A stretch of DNA of 64,000 nt from Marihabitans asiaticum (GTDB taxonomy: Bacteria > Actinomycetota > Actinomycetes > Actinomycetales > Dermatophilaceae), in contig NZ_VIUW01000001.1 in the NCBI RefSeq assembly GCF_007828725.1, forward strand, positions 124,001 to 188,000, in the 5' to 3' direction. The notes beneath the pieces are model-generated. The model saw nothing but the letters and a program-made list of their open reading frames with translations. It was not told where the DNA came from and searched no databases. Below are positions 8,027-17,081 of the stretch, piece after piece (the first letter of the stretch is position 1; every line of letters starts with the position of its first letter). The translations under genes were made by a program, and so were the position numbers.

Positions 8027-9160
8027 GTGAAGTTCCGCGTCGAGCGTGACGTCCTCGCCGAGGCGGTCACCTGGGTTGCCCGCGGGTTGCCGACCCGGCC
8101 GCCGGTCCCGGTCCTGGCAGGCGTCCTCATCACCGCCGAGAGCTCGGGGTCGGTCACCCTCTCCGCCTTCGACTACGAGGTCTCCGCGCGGATCACCGTC
8201 GAGGCCGACGTCGAGGAGGAGGGCACGGTCCTCGTCCTGGGCCGCCTGCTCGCCGACATCTCCCGCAACCTGCCGAACAAGCCGGTGGAGCTGACGACCG
8301 AGGGCACCAAGGTCGAGGTGACGTGCGGCAGCTCTCGCTTCGCGCTGCTGCAGATGCCCGCCGACGAGTACCCGACCCTGCCGACCTCGCCTGAGCCCTC
8401 CGGCACGGTCGACGGCTCGATCTTCACTCACGCGGTCGCCCAGGTCGCGATCGCGGCCGACCGAGGCGACTCCCTGCCGATTCTCACCGGTGTCCGGGTC
8501 GAGGTCGACGGCGAGAAGATGACCCTGCTCGCCACCGACCGCTACCGCCTGGCGATGCGCGAGCTGACCTGGTCACCGACCGCCTCTGACGCCAGTCACG
8601 TCGCGCTGATCCCGGCACGCACCCTCTCCGAGACGGCCCGATCCCTCGGCGCCGTCGGCACGATCGACATCGCGCTCGGCAGCGCTGCGGGCGGGGAGGG
8701 GCTGGCCGGCTTCGAGGCCGGGCAGCGCCGCAGCACCTCTCGCCTGCTCGACGGCGAGTACCCCAAGGTCGCCAAGATCTTCCCCACCTCGAGCGAGACC
8801 GAGGCCGTCATCGCCACCGCCGAGCTGATCGAGGCGGTCAAGCGCGTCGCCCTCGTCGCGGAGCGGACCACTCCGGTCCGGCTGCGGTTCAGCGACGGGC
8901 AGCTCGCCATCGAGGCCGGCACGGGCGAGGACGCCCAGGCCTCTGAGGCGCTCGAGGCGAGCGTCGACGGGCCGGAGATCCAGGTCGCCTTCAACCCCGG
9001 CTACCTCCTCGATGGCCTCGGCGCGCTCGGCACCGACTTCACCCGGATCTCGCTCACCGGACCGCTGAAGGCCGCGATGATCACCGGCCAGACCAGCCAG
9101 GACGGCGAGCTCGACCCCAGCTACCGCTACGTCATCCAGCCGGTCCGGCTCGCCGGCTGA
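8027..9160 (+). CDS. dnaN: DNA polymerase III beta sliding clamp
   Basis: 377 residues from GTG 8027 (VKFRVERDVLAEAV). The clamp tethers replicative polymerase and serves as a hub for repair proteins. The three-fold repeated clamp fold is seen in its usual landmarks: RPPVPVLAGVLITA, LPILTGVRVEVDG, ATDRYRLAMRELTW and the C-terminal YRYVIQPVRL. The frame is open upstream to 7949, but the GTG matches the family start and has a GGTAGG sequence upstream. The stop is followed at once by the genome-wide word CCCCCTTCG. gnd begins 32 bp later. Confidence 0.96.
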   Translation: MKFRVERDVLAEAVTWVARGLPTRPPVPVLAGVLITAESSGSVTLSAFDYEVSARITVEADVEEEGTVLVLGRLLADISRNLPNKPVELTTEGTKVEVTCGSSRFALLQMPADEYPTLPTSPEPSGTVDGSIFTHAVAQVAIAADRGDSLPILTGVRVEVDGEKMTLLATDRYRLAMRELTWSPTASDASHVALIPARTLSETARSLGAVGTIDIALGSAAGGEGLAGFEAGQRRSTSRLLDGEYPKVAKIFPTSSETEAVIATAELIEAVKRVALVAERTTPVRLRFSDGQLAIEAGTGEDAQASEALEASVDGPEIQVAFNPGYLLDGLGALGTDFTRISLTGPLKAAMITGQTSQDGELDPSYRYVIQPVRLAG

Positions 9161-9192
9161 CCCCCTTCGCCCCCACGTCAGGAGAACGGATC

Positions 9193-10251
9193 ATGCAGCT
9201 CGGACTCGTCGGACTCGGCAAGATGGGTGGCAACATGCGCGAGCGGCTCCGCCGCGCGGGCCACGAGGTGATCGGCTACGACCGGGACAAGTCGCTCTCG
9301 GACGCCAAGAGCGTGCAGGACATGATCGACCAGCTCCAGGCGCCGCGGGTCGTGTGGGTCATGGTCCCGGCGGGTAAGGTCACCCAGGACGTCGTCTCCG
9401 ACCTCGCCCAGCGGCTCGAGCCGGGCGACCTCGTCATCGACGGCGGCAACAGCCGCTTCACCGACGACGTCGAGAACGCCGAGGAACTGGGGGCGCACGG
9501 CATCGGGTACCTCGACTGCGGGGTCTCCGGCGGGATCTGGGGCCTGGAGAACGGCTACGGGCTCATGGTCGGCGGCTTGAAGAAGCACGTGAAGACCGCG
9601 ATGCCGATCTTCGACGCGCTGCGTCCCGAGGGGCCGCGCGACGAAGGCTTCGTCCACGCCGGCGACGTCGGAGCGGGCCACTACGTGAAGATGGTGCACA
9701 ACGGCATCGAGTACGGCCTGATGCACGCCTACGCCGAGGGCTACGAGCTGCTCGAGAAGAAGGAGATCGTCAAGGACGTGCCGGGCGCCTTCAAGGCGTG
9801 GAGCCGCGGCACCGTCGTGCGCTCCTGGCTCCTCGACCTCCTCGTCACCGCCCTCGAGGAGAACCCGACGATGGAGGACGTCTCGGACTACACGGCCGAC
9901 TCCGGCGAGGGGCGGTGGACCGTCGAGGAGGCGATCGACAATGCCGTGCCGATGCCGGTCATCTCCGCCGCCCTCTTCGCCCGCTTCGCCTCGCGGCAGG
10001 AGGCCAGCCCGGCGATGCAGGCCGTCGCGGCGCTGCGCGGCCAGTTCGGCGGGCACAAGGTGATGACCATCGCCGAGGGCCAGCAGCTGCGCGATGAGTC
10101 GGCGACCGAGGGACCGAAGAAGGCCTCGACGTCGCAGAAGAAGGCCGCGAAGAAGGAGAAGCCGACGACGAGCCGGGCGAAGGCCGCCGCCGAGGGCAAG
10201 AAGGCGGCCAAGGCCGGACCGTCCTCCGGCTCCGGCGACACCTCTGCGTGA
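9193..10251 (+). CDS. gnd: 6-phosphogluconate dehydrogenase (decarboxylating), short GntZ type
   Basis: 352 residues. Converts 6-phosphogluconate to ribulose-5-phosphate plus CO2 in the pentose-phosphate pathway. The dinucleotide-binding loop [12 protein letters not shown] is at the N-terminus, and the signature [16 protein letters not shown] is near residue 160. The catalytic core is about 300 residues, the short NAD-preferring class. After GQQLRDESA comes a roughly 50-residue Lys/Ala-rich tail of AKKAAK-like character, not part of the family fold. The stop overlaps the recF GTG start. The position between dnaN and recF is typical of actinobacteria. Confidence 0.93.
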   Translation: MQLGLVGLGKMGGNMRERLRRAGHEVIGYDRDKSLSDAKSVQDMIDQLQAPRVVWVMVPAGKVTQDVVSDLAQRLEPGDLVIDGGNSRFTDDVENAEELGAHGIGYLDCGVSGGIWGLENGYGLMVGGLKKHVKTAMPIFDALRPEGPRDEGFVHAGDVGAGHYVKMVHNGIEYGLMHAYAEGYELLEKKEIVKDVPGAFKAWSRGTVVRSWLLDLLVTALEENPTMEDVSDYTADSGEGRWTVEEAIDNAVPMPVISAALFARFASRQEASPAMQAVAALRGQFGGHKVMTIAEGQQLRDESATEGPKKASTSQKKAAKKEKPTTSRAKAAAEGKKAAKAGPSSGSGDTSA

Positions 10252-11453
10252 TCGTCCGGCACCTCTCCGTCGCGGACTTCCGCAGCTACGAGCGCGCCGA
10301 GCTGCCGCTCGAGCCGGGCGTGACCACGCTCGTCGGGCTGAACGGCCAGGGCAAGACCAACCTCGTCGAGGCGATCGGCTATGTCGCCTCGCTCTCCAGC
10401 CACCGGGTGGCGAACGACCAGCCGCTCGTGCGCTTCGGCGCGGAGCGTGCGGTGGTGCGGTGCGCGGTGCTCACCGGCGAGCGTGAGCAGCTCGTCGAGC
10501 TGGAGATCACCCCGGGCCGGGCGAACCGGGCCAAGTTGGGCCGCTCTCCGCTGCCGCGCACGCGGGATGTGCTCGGGACGCTGCGCACGGTGCTCTTCGC
10601 CCCGGAGGACCTTGCGCTGGTCAAGGGCGATCCCGAGCAGCGCCGCCGCTTCCTCGACGACCTGCTCGTCCAGCGTCAGCCACGCTGGGCCGGGGTGCGC
10701 TCGGACTACGACAAGATCTTGCGGCAGCGCTCGGCTCTGCTGAAGTCGGCCGGTTCCTCCCTTCGCGGTCGGGGTCGTCGTCGCCTGCCCGAAGGGGTGG
10801 ACCCGGCGGCCGATCGGGAGGAGGCGCTGCGCACCCTGGACATCTGGGACGAGCACCTGGCAACCGTCGGGGCGCAGCTGCTCTACGCCCGGCTGCGTCT
10901 GCTCACCGACCTCGTCCCGCTGCTGCAGTCGAGCTACCGCGAGGTGAGCGACAGCGTCAGCGAGGTCACCGCCCGCTACCGCAGCTCGATTCCGGGGCCG
11001 GCCGGCGAGAAGCTGGCCGCCGGCTACGCCGAGGCCGCTTCGGTGCCGACCGTGGAGGCGCTGCGGGAGCTGCTGCAGGAGGGGATGGCGCAGGTGCGAG
11101 ACCAGGAGCTGGACCGTGGGGTGAGCCTGGTCGGTCCGCACCGGGACGACGTCGTGCTCGGCCTCGGCGAGATGCCGGCGAAGGGGTACGCCAGTCACGG
11201 GGAGTCGTGGTCCTTCGCGCTCGGGCTGCGGCTGGCGGCCTACCACCTGCTGCGCACCGACCTGCAGGACGACCCGGTGCTCATCCTCGACGACGTCTTC
11301 GCAGAGCTGGACAGCGGGCGGCGCACCCGCCTGGCCGGGCTGATCGCCGACTGCGAGCAGGTGCTCATCACCGCCGCGGTCGAGGACGACATCCCGGCCG
11401 AGCTGGCGGGCGCCCGCTTCGCGGTGACGAAGGGGGAGGTCGGGCCGGCGTGA
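10248..11453 (+). CDS. recF: DNA replication/repair protein RecF
   Basis: 401 residues, GTG start overlapping gnd by 4 bp. RecF is an SMC-like ATPase that helps load RecA at single-strand gaps. Walker [10 protein letters not shown] is near residues 29-37; the ABC-like signature lies in [22 protein letters not shown]; Walker [12 protein letters not shown] is near 343-353. Residues around 165-185 are Arg/Gly-rich and look like a variable loop. The stop overlaps the start of the DUF721 gene, continuing the coupled chain gnd-recF-DUF721. Confidence 0.95.
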   Translation: MIVRHLSVADFRSYERAELPLEPGVTTLVGLNGQGKTNLVEAIGYVASLSSHRVANDQPLVRFGAERAVVRCAVLTGEREQLVELEITPGRANRAKLGRSPLPRTRDVLGTLRTVLFAPEDLALVKGDPEQRRRFLDDLLVQRQPRWAGVRSDYDKILRQRSALLKSAGSSLRGRGRRRLPEGVDPAADREEALRTLDIWDEHLATVGAQLLYARLRLLTDLVPLLQSSYREVSDSVSEVTARYRSSIPGPAGEKLAAGYAEAASVPTVEALRELLQEGMAQVRDQELDRGVSLVGPHRDDVVLGLGEMPAKGYASHGESWSFALGLRLAAYHLLRTDLQDDPVLILDDVFAELDSGRRTRLAGLIADCEQVLITAAVEDDIPAELAGARFAVTKGEVGPA

Positions 11454-12055
11454 GCGAGCCACCCGCACCCGGGGCGTCCGCGTGGTCCAGCGAGCACGAG
11501 CCCGACAAGCACGAGCCCGACGAGCAGGCACGGGACGGGGTGGAGGACTCCTCGGTCGAGGATGCCGCGCGGGCGGCACTGGAGCGCGCCCGCGGGGTCG
11601 CGACCAGTCGCGGGCTGCGGCCCGGCATGAAGCCCCGTCGACGCCGCGCCCGACGCGGCATCGAGGCCGGGGAGGGCGGCGCCTTCGATGCCGCCGGGCG
11701 CGACCCGGAGCTGCTCGGTGACCAGCTCGAGCGGATGATCACCGACCGGGGCTGGAAGACCGACGTCGCCGCCGGGTCGGTGATGGAGCGCTGGCCAGAG
11801 CTTGTCGGCCCCCAGGTGGCTCAGCACAGCCAGCCGGTGGCCTACGAGGACGGCGTGCTCACCGTCCGGGCGGAGTCGACCGCGTGGGCGACCCAGCTAC
11901 GGCTGCTCACCTCCAGCATCCTTGGGCGGCTCGCCGAGGAGGTCGGTCCGGAGACCGTCGTCGAGCTGCGGGTCGTCGGCCCGAGCGCGCCCTCCTGGCG
12001 CAAGGGGCCGCGGCGCTCGCACGGCGGCCGAGGCCCTCGCGACACGTACGGCTGA
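11450..12055 (+). CDS. DUF721 family protein (DciA-like)
   Basis: 201 residues from GTG 11450, sharing GTGA with the recF stop. The N-terminal half is acidic then Arg-rich and disordered. The C-terminal part carries the DUF721 fold, with [29 protein letters not shown] and [18 protein letters not shown]721 proteins of this locus relate to DciA, a helicase loader/operator in many bacteria; a role in replication is inference from family and location next to recF. In most actinobacteria gyrB follows directly; here a 20-kb insertion follows. Confidence 0.85.
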   Translation: MSEPPAPGASAWSSEHEPDKHEPDEQARDGVEDSSVEDAARAALERARGVATSRGLRPGMKPRRRRARRGIEAGEGGAFDAAGRDPELLGDQLERMITDRGWKTDVAAGSVMERWPELVGPQVAQHSQPVAYEDGVLTVRAESTAWATQLRLLTSSILGRLAEEVGPETVVELRVVGPSAPSWRKGPRRSHGGRGPRDTYG

Positions 12056-12170
12056 CCCCCCTTCGCCCCGTCGTTCCGCACGTGGGAACGAGCGTGGTCC
12101 GCCCGACACCGGGCCGGGCACGCTGGCCACACAGCGGCGGGCTGCCGCTGACGAGCGCGAAGGAGCGTGC

Positions 12171-12569
12171 GTGCCGACCCTGTCGATCCCCGCCCTGGAC
12201 GAGGTGGTCTACCTCGAGCCGGGCGAGACGGTGCTCTCCGGCCTGTACAAGGCCGGATTCAGCTACACCGTGGGCTGCCGCCGGGGTGGGTGCGGCATCT
12301 GCAAGCTTGACGTCATCGAGGGCTCCTTCTCGTACGAGCGCCCCGTCGCCGACACCGTCATCAGCACCGACGAGCGCACCGACGGGACCTGCCTGAGCTG
12401 CCGAGCCATCCCCGAATCGAACATCACTATCCAGATGCGCGAGTACGAGGTGCGTCTGGTCAACCCCCTGCTCCGTCAGATCAACGAGAAGGCGCGCCTG
12501 CGTGCCGAGGCGCTGGCGGCCGCACCCGACACCCCCACCACGCCGGACGCCGGCGCGGGCGACGATTAA
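12171..12569 (+). CDS. plant-type [2Fe-2S] ferredoxin of the catechol dioxygenase (DmpQ/XylT type)
   Basis: 132 residues from GTG 12171, preceded by AAGGAG. Cysteines C36-x4-C41-x2-C44 and C74/C77 (TCLSC) form the chloroplast-type cluster site. In Pseudomonas dmp and xyl operons the equivalent small ferredoxin precedes catechol 2,3-dioxygenase and re-reduces its oxidised active-site iron. Here it lies 10 bp before that gene, supporting the same job. The C-terminal 30 residues are Ala/Thr/Pro-rich and beyond the usual length. It is the first gene of the island after the DUF721 gene. Confidence 0.88.
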   Translation: MPTLSIPALDEVVYLEPGETVLSGLYKAGFSYTVGCRRGGCGICKLDVIEGSFSYERPVADTVISTDERTDGTCLSCRAIPESNITIQMREYEVRLVNPLLRQINEKARLRAEALAAAPDTPTTPDAGAGDD

Positions 12570-12579
12570 GGAGTCAGTC

Positions 12580-13509
12580 ATGGGAGTCATGCGCATGGGC
12601 TACGCCCACGTCAAGGTCACGGACATGACCGAGGCGAAGAACCACTACAACGGCACGATGGGCCTCTACGAGACCCACTCCGACGTCACCCCCGACGGAG
12701 CCAAGCGCGTCTTCTACAAGGGCTGGGACGAGTGGGACCACCACTCGGTCGTCCTCGAGGAGGGCGGCGTCGGCGTCGTCAAGTACGGCTGGAAGGTCGA
12801 GCACGAGGCCGACATCGACGACATCGAGGCCAAGGCCAGGACCTTCGGCCTGACCGTCGAGCGTATGTCGAAGGGGGACAACCCGGAGATCGGTGACGGC
12901 ATCCGCTTCGTCACGCCGAGCGAGCACGTCTTCGAGGTCTACCACCAGGCGACCGCGGTCGGCACCGAGGTGGGCACGCACAACCCCGAGGTCTTCCCCC
13001 GCCACCTCGTCGGTATCGGCGTGCCGGCCCTCGACCACTCCCTCATCACGACCGGGGACGTGGGCACGATGGAGCGGATGCTCTCCGACGTCTTCGGCTT
13101 CTACGCCACCGAGCGCGTGCAGACCAGCCTCGACGACGACCACGAGTGCGTCGGCACGTGGATGACCTCCAACAACCAGATCCACCAGATGGCGGTCATC
13201 GGCGGCCCCCAGGGCAAGCTGCACCACTTCGCCTTCCGCCTCGAGGACTGGAACTCCGTGGGTCGCGCGGCGGACCTGATGACCATGGATGACGTGCCGA
13301 TCGACATCGGCCCGACCCGTCACGGCATCACCCGCGGGCAGACCGTGTACTTCTTCGACCCCAGCGGCAACCGCAACGAGGTCTTCGCCGGCGGGTACCT
13401 CGCCTTCCCCGACCGCCCGACGAACGTGTGGACCGTCGACCAGCTCGGCAAGGGGATCTTCTACCACGACCGCGAGCTCAACGAACGCTTCACCACCGTG
13501 CTCACCTGA
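12580..13509 (+). CDS. dmpB: catechol 2,3-dioxygenase (extradiol, meta-cleavage)
   Basis: 309 residues. Opens the catechol ring next to the hydroxyls to give 2-hydroxymuconic semialdehyde. Two vicinal-oxygen-chelate halves are visible. The Fe(II) ligands are H153 (LDHSL), H216 (LHHFAF) and E267 (NRNEVFAGG), the 2-His-1-carboxylate triad of type I extradiol enzymes. The length matches XylE/DmpB (about 307). A strong AAGGAG ribosome-binding site precedes ATG 12580. It lies between the ferredoxin and GlcG-like genes and receives catechol from the phenol hydroxylase encoded downstream. Confidence 0.95.
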   Translation: MGVMRMGYAHVKVTDMTEAKNHYNGTMGLYETHSDVTPDGAKRVFYKGWDEWDHHSVVLEEGGVGVVKYGWKVEHEADIDDIEAKARTFGLTVERMSKGDNPEIGDGIRFVTPSEHVFEVYHQATAVGTEVGTHNPEVFPRHLVGIGVPALDHSLITTGDVGTMERMLSDVFGFYATERVQTSLDDDHECVGTWMTSNNQIHQMAVIGGPQGKLHHFAFRLEDWNSVGRAADLMTMDDVPIDIGPTRHGITRGQTVYFFDPSGNRNEVFAGGYLAFPDRPTNVWTVDQLGKGIFYHDRELNERFTTVLT

Positions 13510-13511
13510 GG

Positions 13512-13943
13512 ATGGGCGAGCACACCCGCGGCAGCGCCGTCTTGACCCTTGAGGGGGCCGAGGCGGCGCTCGCCGCTGCTCTGGCGCACGCCCGCGAGCA
13601 CGACCTGCGGATGAACGTCGCCGTCGTCGACCCCGGCGGGACGCTGCTCGCCTTCGCCCGCATGGACGGCGCCTTCGCCGCCTCTGGCGACATCGCGATC
13701 GACAAGGCGCGGACCGTCGTCCGCTTCGGCGGGGCACCGACCTCCGGCCTCTACGAGGCGCTCGCTGGCGAGGACGCGGTGATCCGCGGCATCGGCAACC
13801 GGCCCGGGGTGGCTGCCTTCGGCGGCGGGGTCCCGGTACGCGTCGACGGCGAGCTCGTCGGTGCGGTCGGCGCCTCCGGCGGCTCGGCAGGCGAGGACGA
13901 GCAGGTGGCCGCGGCCGGAGCGGTGGCGATCACCGGGACCTAG
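13512..13943 (+). CDS. GlcG/HbpS-like (DUF336) protein
   Basis: 143 residues from ATG 13512, two bases after the dioxygenase stop. The DUF336 fold is seen in LRMNVAVVDPGGTLLAFARMDGA, then ASGDIAIDKARTV, GGVPVR and VGAVGASGGSAGEDEQVA. Family members include haem-sensing HbpS and proteins of aromatic and glycolate operons with unclear roles. Proteins of this family often sit beside extradiol dioxygenase genes. A role as accessory or sensor for the meta pathway is inference. Confidence 0.85.
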   Translation: MGEHTRGSAVLTLEGAEAALAAALAHAREHDLRMNVAVVDPGGTLLAFARMDGAFAASGDIAIDKARTVVRFGGAPTSGLYEALAGEDAVIRGIGNRPGVAAFGGGVPVRVDGELVGAVGASGGSAGEDEQVAAAGAVAITGT

Positions 13944-13953
13944 CCCCGGGGCG

Positions 13954-14901
13954 TCAGGCAGCCCGGGCCAGGGTCTGGCTCGGCAGCTCCCCGAAGCGCT
14001 CGCGGTAGGCCGCGGCAAATCGCCCGAGGTGGGTGATACCCCACGACAGGGCGACATCGGTCACCGTGCCCCCGCGCCCGTGGACGAGGTCGTCGTGGAT
14101 GCGGTCGAGCCGCAGGTCGTACAGATGGGCGAAGGGGGTTGTGCCCAGGTGCTCGCGGAATGCCTGCTGGAGCCGGCGCACGCTGACGCCGGCGATCTCG
14201 GCGAGGTCGGCCGGGGTCCAGGGACGCGTCGGGTCGGCTTCCATCGCTTCGACGACGCGGTGGACGGGGCGGGGCCGTAGGGCGTTGCGAGCTGTGGGTT
14301 CCTCCGGGACGGCGGCCAGGAGCAGCCCCGTGACGAGCATGCTCGCGACGGAGTCGGCGACCTGTGGGTCGCGGTAGAGGACGCCGCCGCAGTCGCGGGC
14401 GTTGTCGAAGGTCGTGCGCGCCATCCGGAACCACGCAGCCCCCGCCGGGGTGCGCAGGTCGATGTCGGTCGGCAACCGCACGTCCTTGCGGGCGAAGACC
14501 CGCTCGCTCTCGCGGTGCAGGTGCGCGCTGTCGATGCGCAGGCCGAGGAGGACGAGGTCGGGGGCCCAGGCCGGCATGTGTGCGGGGGTGTCGGCCGGGA
14601 AGGCCGTGGCCCGACCGGGTGCGGCGTCGTAGTCGGTGCTGCCGATGCGGGAGGCGAGGTGACCGCTCAGCGGGATGTTGACCGCCACGGCACCGGGGTG
14701 GTCCGAGTCGATCCCCACGGTCGCGCCGAACTTCATGCGGGCGAGCCGGCAGCTGTCGAGGTCGACGACCTCGATGCCCGAGGCAGCAGCCCCGCGCACG
14801 GCCTTGGGGTGCAACGCGTGCGGGAAATAGGCATCGGACAGGGCGTCGTGCACACCCTCCCAGTCCTCGAACCGGGGTGCCGACTCCAGAAGGTGCCTCA
14901 T
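13954..14901 (-). CDS. AraC family transcriptional regulator
   Basis: 315 residues from ATG 14901, with a GAGAGGAG ribosome-binding site. The N-terminal two-thirds is an AraC-binding-like sensor domain (residues about 50-200). The C-terminal 100 residues form the two-helix-turn-helix AraC/XylS domain, including LAEIAGVSVRRLQQAFREHLGTTPFAHL and the closing ALSWGITHLGRFAAAYRERFGELPSQTL. It resembles the XylS/FeaR-type regulators of aromatic catabolism. It is divergent from the phenol hydroxylase operon and therefore probably its activator; the inducer is unknown. Confidence 0.9.
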   Translation of the reverse strand: MRHLLESAPRFEDWEGVHDALSDAYFPHALHPKAVRGAAASGIEVVDLDSCRLARMKFGATVGIDSDHPGAVAVNIPLSGHLASRIGSTDYDAAPGRATAFPADTPAHMPAWAPDLVLLGLRIDSAHLHRESERVFARKDVRLPTDIDLRTPAGAAWFRMARTTFDNARDCGGVLYRDPQVADSVASMLVTGLLLAAVPEEPTARNALRPRPVHRVVEAMEADPTRPWTPADLAEIAGVSVRRLQQAFREHLGTTPFAHLYDLRLDRIHDDLVHGRGGTVTDVALSWGITHLGRFAAAYRERFGELPSQTLARAA

Positions 14902-15144
14902 CGCACTCCTCTCGCGGTCCTCCGTGATCGTTTGATCATGACCCCCCTTCGTGGCGGACCCGGTCGGGTTCCGCACCGGGGAACGCGGGTGTGCTTCCGG
15001 GTGCCTGCGTCGAGCGGACAGCGACTGCGCCCATCGGATCGTGGCCGGCGCCACACCCGGCCTAGTCTGCCGCCACGACACACCACGCCGGGGTGGTGGG
15101 GCGGACCCTCGCTCCTCGTCCCCGGACCACCGAGGAGAGGTGCC
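14902..15144. promoter_or_regulatory. divergent promoter region, araC-type regulator / phenol hydroxylase operon
   Basis: 243 bp between the two divergent starts. It contains an inverted repeat TGATC (14925-14929) and GATCA (14934-14938) with a 4-bp spacer, 24 bp upstream of the regulator start, and one copy of CCCCCTTCG at about 14944. AraC-family sites are often direct repeats nearer the target promoter; none is obvious by eye. The hydroxylase operon start has a GAGGAGAGG ribosome-binding site. Confidence 0.5.
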
Positions 15145-15597
15145 ATGACGCCCTTCATGACTCGCGTCGCCGAGCTCGTCGGCACGCCCCAGCAGGACCC
15201 GGGCCAGCTAGCCCAGGGGCCGACCACCGTGCCGCGGACCCGGATCAGCGAGCGGGTGGCGACCGGGACCGGCGCCGATCGGCACGTCGCCCTGCGCTCG
15301 CTCGCCGAGCAGTACGTCTGCGAGGCCAATGCCGTCCTCGGGTCCGAGCGCGAGCAGCTCGGCCTCGTCGACGAGACCCTCCCGAGCGAGCTGGCCTTCA
15401 CCGTGACCTTCGGGGACGCCGGCGCCCGGTGCTCCACGACCTTCGCTGACGGCCGAGCGGTCGGGCGCCTCGTCGGCACCTTCGACGAAGGGGATGACGA
15501 GCGTGAGCTCGACGGTCCCGACGCCCTGCCAGATCTGCTCGTCCGGCTCATCGAGACCGCCCCTATGCAGGCGACGCGCACCGCGCAGCCGAGCTGA
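15145..15597 (+). CDS. dmpK: phenol hydroxylase assembly/P0 component (DmpK position)
   Basis: 150 residues from ATG 15145. It occupies the first slot of a dmpKLMNOP-ordered operon. In Pseudomonas, DmpK is needed to assemble active phenol hydroxylase. The core at about 48-120 (HVALRSLAEQYVCEANAVL, then FTVTFGDAGARCSTTFADG) could align with the DmpK/TouF strand pattern, but the first 45 residues are extra and similarity cannot be measured here. Called by position more than by sequence. The stop is followed by CCCCCTTCG. Confidence 0.6.
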   Translation: MTPFMTRVAELVGTPQQDPGQLAQGPTTVPRTRISERVATGTGADRHVALRSLAEQYVCEANAVLGSEREQLGLVDETLPSELAFTVTFGDAGARCSTTFADGRAVGRLVGTFDEGDDERELDGPDALPDLLVRLIETAPMQATRTAQPS

Positions 15598-15637
15598 CTC
15601 CCCCTTCGCCCGCCCACCAGACCAAGGAGAACGTCCA

Positions 15638-16645
15638 GTGCAGTACGAGCTCAAGACCCAGGTCATCGAACCCCAGCGGCAGACCTTCACCCACATCGCG
15701 AAGCGTTACGGCGACAAGCCCGCCTCGCGCTACATCGAGGGCAGCATCGACGTGCAGCCCAAGGAGCACTTCCAGTACCGCCCGACGTGGGACCCGACGC
15801 GGGAGATCTACGACGACTCCTACAGCGTCTTCCGGCTGACCGATGCCTACAGCTACCTCGACCCGCGGCAGTACTACTACGCCCCCTACGTCACCGCCCG
15901 CTCCGGCCACCACGAGGCCTTCGCGACCTCGCTCGAGTACATCGAGGCACGTGGGCTGCTCGAGCGTCTGCCCGACGGCTGGCGCAGCGTCCTCGCCGAG
16001 CTCGTGCTGCCCCTGCGGCATCTCGAGAGCGCCGGCCAGCTGATCCTCTGCGGGATGGCCCGCTTCGGCTGGGGCGCGACGGTGACCCAGTCGGCTGCCT
16101 ACTCTGCCTTCGACCGGGTCGGCAACGCTCAGGTCCTCAGCCGGGTCGGCATCGCCCTCGGCGGCGGCACGACGGACCTGCTCGCCGAGGCCAAGGAGCA
16201 CTGGCTGCACGACGCGCCCCTGCAGGGGCTGCGCCGGATGGCCGAGGAGACCATCGTCGAGACCGACTGGGGTCTGGCGCTCTTGCGTCTCGACGCCGTC
16301 GACCGGCTCGTGTACGACCTGCTGTACCAGCACCTCGATGACGAGGCCGTCGTCAGCGGTGCGCCGGCCTACTCGCTCGTCGCGCAGCACATGGCGAGCT
16401 GGTTCGCCGACAACCGCAGGTGGATCGACGCGCTGTACACGGCCTGGCGCGAGGACCCCGAGCTCGGTGCGACCAATGCTGCCCTCCTCGCGGAGCACGG
16501 CGCGGCCGCCGTCGACACGGCGCTCGAGGTCGTCACCCCCTTCGCCGCCCGCATCGACGAGCTGCTCGGCGGTAGCTCGGCCGTCGACCGGATCACCACG
16601 ACCGCCGCCGAGGTGCGCGCTGCGCACACCGGTGCGGCCGCCTGA
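15638..16645 (+). CDS. dmpL: phenol hydroxylase beta (P1) subunit, DmpL
   Basis: 335 residues from GTG 15638, preceded by AAGGAG. The beta subunit of the hydroxylase of a bacterial multicomponent monooxygenase is a ferritin-like helical protein without metal. Typical landmarks are RYIEGSIDVQPKEHFQYRPTWDP, DPRQYYYAPYVTAR and LRHLESAGQLILCGMARFGWG. Length agrees with DmpL (about 330). It lies between dmpK and dmpM, with short gaps. Confidence 0.92.
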   Translation: MQYELKTQVIEPQRQTFTHIAKRYGDKPASRYIEGSIDVQPKEHFQYRPTWDPTREIYDDSYSVFRLTDAYSYLDPRQYYYAPYVTARSGHHEAFATSLEYIEARGLLERLPDGWRSVLAELVLPLRHLESAGQLILCGMARFGWGATVTQSAAYSAFDRVGNAQVLSRVGIALGGGTTDLLAEAKEHWLHDAPLQGLRRMAEETIVETDWGLALLRLDAVDRLVYDLLYQHLDDEAVVSGAPAYSLVAQHMASWFADNRRWIDALYTAWREDPELGATNAALLAEHGAAAVDTALEVVTPFAARIDELLGGSSAVDRITTTAAEVRAAHTGAAA

Positions 16646-16657
16646 GAGGAGAGCGCC

Positions 16658-16972
16658 ATGCAAGAGCAGACCACGGCAGACGATCCGCAGACGAAGGGTG
16701 TCCGCGACGTCGGCGTCGTCATCCAGGAGTCGGAGAACAACCGGCCCGTCATCGAGGCCATCGAGGCCGACAACCCCGGGTGCAGCGTGATGCACAGCCC
16801 CGGACTCGTCCGCATCACCGCCCCGGGCCGCATCGTGATCACCCAGGAGACCGTCGAGGAGAAGCTCGGCCGGGAGTGGGAGACGCACGAGTTCCAGATG
16901 GCGATCGTCAGCTACTTCGGCAACATCCAGGAGTGGGACGACGACGAGATCGTCATCGCCTGGGACCACTGA
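16658..16972 (+). CDS. dmpM: phenol hydroxylase regulatory/coupling protein (P2), DmpM
   Basis: 104 residues with a GAGAGGAG ribosome-binding site. The small cofactor-free effector protein gates substrate access and couples NADH use to hydroxylation. The MmoB/DmpM family pattern is visible in VGVVIQESENNRPVIEAIEADNPG and VRITAPGRIVI. The N-terminus contains a TKG tripeptide encoded by the repeated word ACGAAGGGT. A tetranucleotide repeat follows the stop codon. Confidence 0.92.
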   Translation: MQEQTTADDPQTKGVRDVGVVIQESENNRPVIEAIEADNPGCSVMHSPGLVRITAPGRIVITQETVEEKLGREWETHEFQMAIVSYFGNIQEWDDDEIVIAWDH

Positions 16973-16974
16973 GT

Positions 16975-17007
16975 CAGACAGACAGACAGACAGACCGACA
17001 GACAGAC
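16975..17007. repeat. CAGA tetranucleotide microsatellite between dmpM and dmpN
   Basis: 33 bp made of five CAGA units, an interrupted unit (CCGA) and two further CAGA units, starting 2 bp after the dmpM stop and about 75 bp before the dmpN start. Tetranucleotide repeats of this size are rare in high-GC genomes. It lies within the transcript linking two subunits of the same enzyme. Confidence 0.9.
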
Positions 17008-17081
17008 CCCATCAGGTGTCGAGGCTCGGGCGCGGGGCGCCCTCACACCTCGACCACCGCTGACCACAGGAGAGACCCACG

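Noticed and set aside
9178-11579. Long antisense frames opposite gnd and recF
   Set aside because: High-GC shadow frames with Arg/Pro/Ala-rich or His-rich unstructured sequence. The genes on the plus strand have clear motifs, coupled starts and conserved order.
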